Source: Sporomusa silvacetica DSM 10669
GTDB lineage: Bacteria > Bacillota > Negativicutes > Sporomusales > Sporomusaceae
DNA: 64,000 nt
Direction: 5' to 3'
NCBI RefSeq assembly: GCF_002257705.1
Contig: NZ_LSLK01000065.1
Location: 62,001 to 126,000, forward strand
Positions 61,846-64,000 of this stretch are shown here, in pieces (position 1 is the first letter of the stretch; every line of letters starts with the position of its first letter). The notes below the pieces were generated by a model. The model did not search any database. It saw only the letters and a program-made list of their open reading frames with translations, and had not been told where the DNA came from. The translations under genes and the position numbers were made by a program.

Positions 61846-61942
61846 GGGAGCGGATGGGGCCTGGTGGTTCCTGCAGTCTTCAAAACTGTTCGTTGGGCGT
61901 TAATCCGTCCATGGTGGGTTCGATTCCTACACGCTCCCGCCA
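61846..61942 (+). tRNA. selC: tRNA-Sec (anticodon TCA)
   Basis: A 97-base tRNA with GGGAGCG/CGCTCCC acceptor pairing and encoded GCCA end, anticodon loop CTTCAAA with TCA at 61880-61882, a very long variable arm (GTTGGGCGTTAATCCGTCCA region) and GGGTTCGATTCC in the T arm. These are the features of selenocysteine tRNA. The extra eighth acceptor pair seems to be a G-A mismatch. Its presence means the organism reads some UGA codons as selenocysteine. Confidence 0.95.
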
Positions 61943-61954
61943 CCAGTAAAATCA

Positions 61955-61990
61955 AGGCTGCTCGGTCATTTAGACTGAGCAACCTTTTTG
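61955..61990 (+). terminator. Terminator after tRNA-Sec
   Basis: AAGG-TGCTC-GTC arms pairing across an ATTTA loop (one mismatch, one wobble), then TTTTTG. Confidence 0.8.
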
Positions 61991-62005
61991 TTATTTTGCT
62001 TATTG

Positions 62006-63274
62006 CTAATTAACATGGGAAGATGTTTGGGAAGATTCGGGTTTTAGGAGCATAACTTGATCGAATATCTCAGTCATGATTTCAGTCATTTTTTTCGAAG
62101 CATCTTTTGACTTGTGCAGGTAGGTACGAGTAACTCGCGGTGCCATTCCATAGCCGCCAAGCACAGACGATTGTTTTGTAGCATGGCCAAGTAGTTCGCT
62201 TACTGTGACTGTGTCCATTCCGGCTTCGTTGAGCAATGTTGCCATTGTGTGACGAAATCCGTGCAATGTAATGTGCGGTAGTTCATTTTTATTTAAGTAT
62301 TCATCTAGCCAGTGATCAATACTAGACGGACTATAAGGCTGGCCTTTGTCGTTTAATTTTACAAAAACTAAATCTTGTCCCAACCATTTCTTTCCTAATG
62401 CTGATTGGTATTTATCATAGTCTGTTTTATAGCATTTCAGCATTTCACTAACCTGTGGTGTTAGTCCGACAGTGCGAATTTCACCGTTCTTAGTTCCCTT
62501 ACTGATAGTACTATGGCCTGGAATATATAAGCGGCAATTCTGTATTGTTGCAGTTAAATTTTCTAAGTCCAAATCTGACCAGCGTAATCCAGAAATTTCC
62601 TCGCGGCGCAGACCCAGTGTCCATGCAAGGTGAATGACCAAGGCTCGTTGAGAACAGGTATGTGAAAACATTTTCCAAAAGTTAGCGAGCTCTTCAATAG
62701 AATAGTATTCGGTAGCCTTATTTTTAGCCGATGGTGCGGTTAATCCTTCCATAGGATTATGCGATAGATATCCCCAAGCTTTGGCTTGCTTAAGCATGCG
62801 ATATAGTTGACGGAAATAGTGTTTGCGGGACTGATCACCTAGAGCTTTGAAAGATTTTAGATCATTTTGCCAAGGTTCGGCAAGCGTTATTTTGATATAT
62901 TGATCTAAATCATAGCCTGTTAGTGAAGCCAGAATCTTTGAGCCAAGGACAGGTAAAATACGTGATTCTAGGCGTCGATTGTCTTCGTGAAACATTTTTG
63001 CGCTGACGGTTTTTTCACGATCTTTGAGCCAAAGAATGGTAAACTGCGCGAATGTCATCTCTTCGTTTGGAACAGTTGCCCGATTTGACTGTGGAAGGAC
63101 TTTTCCAGATTTGACATCTACAACAAATTGAAGACGGGCGATATCAGCAGCATCCTCGCTAATAACACCAAGGGAACGAACAAATCGTTCACCTTTATGA
63201 TAAAAGATAATCCTGGCACTGGAATTGCGCCATTCAATATGTGCCAATGTCGTAGCTTTTTTCTTGTTTTTCAT
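62006..63274 (-). CDS. Tyrosine-type site-specific integrase
   Basis: A 422-residue phage-type integrase: an N-terminal arm-binding region, a SAM-like core-binding domain (about 75-185), and a catalytic domain with the first Arg in TLGLRREEISGLRW, HGFRHTMATLL, LGHATKQSSVL and the Tyr in RTYLHKS. Compared with typical integrases there are extra residues between the last His and the Tyr. It ends 64 bases from tRNA-Sec, consistent with integration into the tRNA 3' end. GGAG upstream of the ATG lies in the excisionase tail. Confidence 0.92.
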   Translation of the reverse strand: MKNKKKATTLAHIEWRNSSARIIFYHKGERFVRSLGVISEDAADIARLQFVVDVKSGKVLPQSNRATVPNEEMTFAQFTILWLKDREKTVSAKMFHEDNRRLESRILPVLGSKILASLTGYDLDQYIKITLAEPWQNDLKSFKALGDQSRKHYFRQLYRMLKQAKAWGYLSHNPMEGLTAPSAKNKATEYYSIEELANFWKMFSHTCSQRALVIHLAWTLGLRREEISGLRWSDLDLENLTATIQNCRLYIPGHSTISKGTKNGEIRTVGLTPQVSEMLKCYKTDYDKYQSALGKKWLGQDLVFVKLNDKGQPYSPSSIDHWLDEYLNKNELPHITLHGFRHTMATLLNEAGMDTVTVSELLGHATKQSSVLGGYGMAPRVTRTYLHKSKDASKKMTEIMTEIFDQVMLLKPESSQTSSHVN

Positions 63275-63278
63275 TTGG

Positions 63279-63563
63279 CTACGCTCCTTTCACATATTGC
63301 AGTGATAAGTTCGATATGTTGTAGCCATTCTGAAGATTCTTTTCTACGAGCCACTCTTGGGCAATCTCCAAAATGAAATACCATTTGCCACCAAGTAGTT
63401 TAAAGGCAGGAAATTCCTTGCGCTTAGCCATGCGCTGGATGGTACTATGGGATACGACATTGTTAAATATTAACTCCTTGGCATCTGCCAAAGGGTGAAG
63501 TTCGCCAATACCATTTGTGGGCATATCTTTTTGTTCAAGTTCTGTTTCGGTTAACATAGTCAT
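63279..63563 (-). CDS. Helix-turn-helix excisionase-like protein
   Basis: A 94-residue protein with a MerR-like/HTH_17 fold: SHSTIQRMAKRKEFPAFKLLGGKWYFILEIAQEWL (about residues 38-73, cut here in the middle of a longer motif), the pattern of Xis proteins that bend DNA and direct integrase to excision. It is immediately upstream of int on the same strand. ATG with GAGGAG upstream. Confidence 0.82.
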   Translation of the reverse strand: MTMLTETELEQKDMPTNGIGELHPLADAKELIFNNVVSHSTIQRMAKRKEFPAFKLLGGKWYFILEIAQEWLVEKNLQNGYNISNLSLQYVKGA

Positions 63564-63607
63564 ATTTACATCGTCTCCTCAGATTAAAATAATGAGCGAA
63601 AATCAAA

Positions 63608-63675
63608 AACGCGCTTACGTATGAACGAACAGACTATTCCAAGGGAATAACTGTTTAAACATACGCAAACGCGTT
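63608..63675. repeat. 68-bp nested palindrome upstream of xis
   Basis: Outer arms AACGCGCTTACGTATG and CATACGCAAACGCGTT match at 14 of 16 pairs; inner arms AACAG/CTGTT and TATTCC-AAG-GGAATA continue the symmetry. On the minus strand TTTTTGATTTT follows, so it may terminate transcription from the gene at the window end; it could also be a recombinase or repressor site. The remaining bases between it and the neighbouring genes hold no gene. Confidence 0.7.
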
Positions 63676-63817
63676 GTATTTTATCTTTAAGTAAAGTAAT
63701 GAGCTTTGTTTTTCGGCTCATGCTAATCTGAAGTGAGGACTTACCTTCTTCGCCATAATATATACCATAATGTTAGAGGTTAGGTCAAGGGGTGAGGGGT
63801 AATTTGTTTCAACTTTT

Positions 63818-64000
63818 TTATATTGCGAGAGTGGCATTGGTTTGTGTATTGACAGAATATGTGGTTAGGCAATTCGGGCAAATATGGATTTCGAGCCATG
63901 TGTTTGGGTTGATGTCGTTCTGCATTTCAATGAATGAGCCAGCGGTTTCTGTGAGCTGGTTATGTTCGCAATGCATGCAGGGCTCTTCGCCTTTTTTGTT
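63818..64000 (-). CDS. Partial zinc-ribbon-like protein of the integrated element
   Basis: The C-terminal 60 residues of a gene entering from the right edge. It has two CxxC knuckles, CMHC and CPNC, about 35 residues apart, and a stop at TAA. The spacing suits a zinc-binding fold. The family is not recognised; its start is outside the window. Confidence 0.5.
   Translation of the reverse strand, partial: NKKGEEPCMHCEHNQLTETAGSFIEMQNDINPNTWLEIHICPNCLTTYSVNTQTNATLAI

Overview
The window is a gene-dense stretch of a Firmicutes-type chromosome with moderate GC. It uses many TTG and GTG starts, strong Shine-Dalgarno sites and promoters of the TTGACA-N17-TATAAT type. It carries three T-box leaders, a ykkC-class riboswitch upstream of ilv-leu genes, tandem glycine and cobalamin riboswitches, split glycine decarboxylase (GcvPA/GcvPB), a flavoprotein thioredoxin reductase without NADPH motifs, a selenocysteine tRNA and a uronate/TRAP operon. 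Together these suggest an anaerobic Negativicutes organism of the Sporomusa/Pelosinus kind. That placement is inference; no rRNA is present to confirm it.

Layout. 1-1.1 kb: end of a phenylacetate-CoA ligase gene plus an ACT-domain protein. 1.2-9.7 kb: ilvN-ilvC-leuA-leuC-leuD-leuB-ilvB behind a ykkC-family (probably ppGpp) riboswitch and a leucine T-box in series. 9.7-18.3 kb: ABC-2 exporter, two DUF445 membrane proteins, an NhaC-type antiporter, PIN-PhoH ATPase and a ProC-like dehydrogenase. 18.5-27.1 kb: hexuronate catabolism (uxaB, uxaA), a TRAP transporter and a YesM/AraC two-component pair. 27.1-34.6 kb: an MFS exporter and a complete fructose PTS (DeoR regulator, FruK, EIIBC, EIIA, HPr, EI). 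34.7-42.5 kb: a Cys-Pro-Arg repeat protein, a lone ABC ATPase, serC behind a T-box with a duplicated antitermination module, a histidine phosphatase, a TPR protein, an Fe-S aldo/keto reductase, the thioredoxin-reductase-like flavoprotein and a family 4 uracil-DNA glycosylase. 42.7-53.1 kb: serS (serine T-box), then the glycine cleavage operon gcvT-gcvH-gcvPA-gcvPB, which continues without gaps into two radical SAM genes, a LipM-like octanoyltransferase and lpdA. 53.1-57.0 kb: cobalamin-riboswitch operon (cobI plus a BtuCDF-like importer). 57.0-59.5 kb: Fur-box-controlled feoA-feoB plus a tiny Cys-rich ORF. 59.5-61.7 kb: amtB-glnB behind an attenuator-like leader. 61.8-64 kb: tRNA-Sec with an integrase/excisionase module ending against it, the edge of an integrated element that runs out of the window.

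The genes form coherent units: branched-chain amino acid synthesis sensed by both an alarmone-type riboswitch and leucyl-tRNA; serine/glycine metabolism (serC, serS, gcv) under T-box and glycine riboswitches; and a glycine-cleavage operon that encodes its own lipoyl assembly line. The least expected signals are two families of short dispersed repeats. R1 (about 90 bp; three full copies and two end fragments) repeatedly sits immediately 3' of intrinsic terminators. R2 (an imperfect palindrome with a conserved tail; five copies) always has the tail pointing at the downstream start codon. The strongest candidate for a less-described system is the pair of radical SAM proteins inside the gcv operon, which look like a LipS1/LipS2-type lipoyl synthase.
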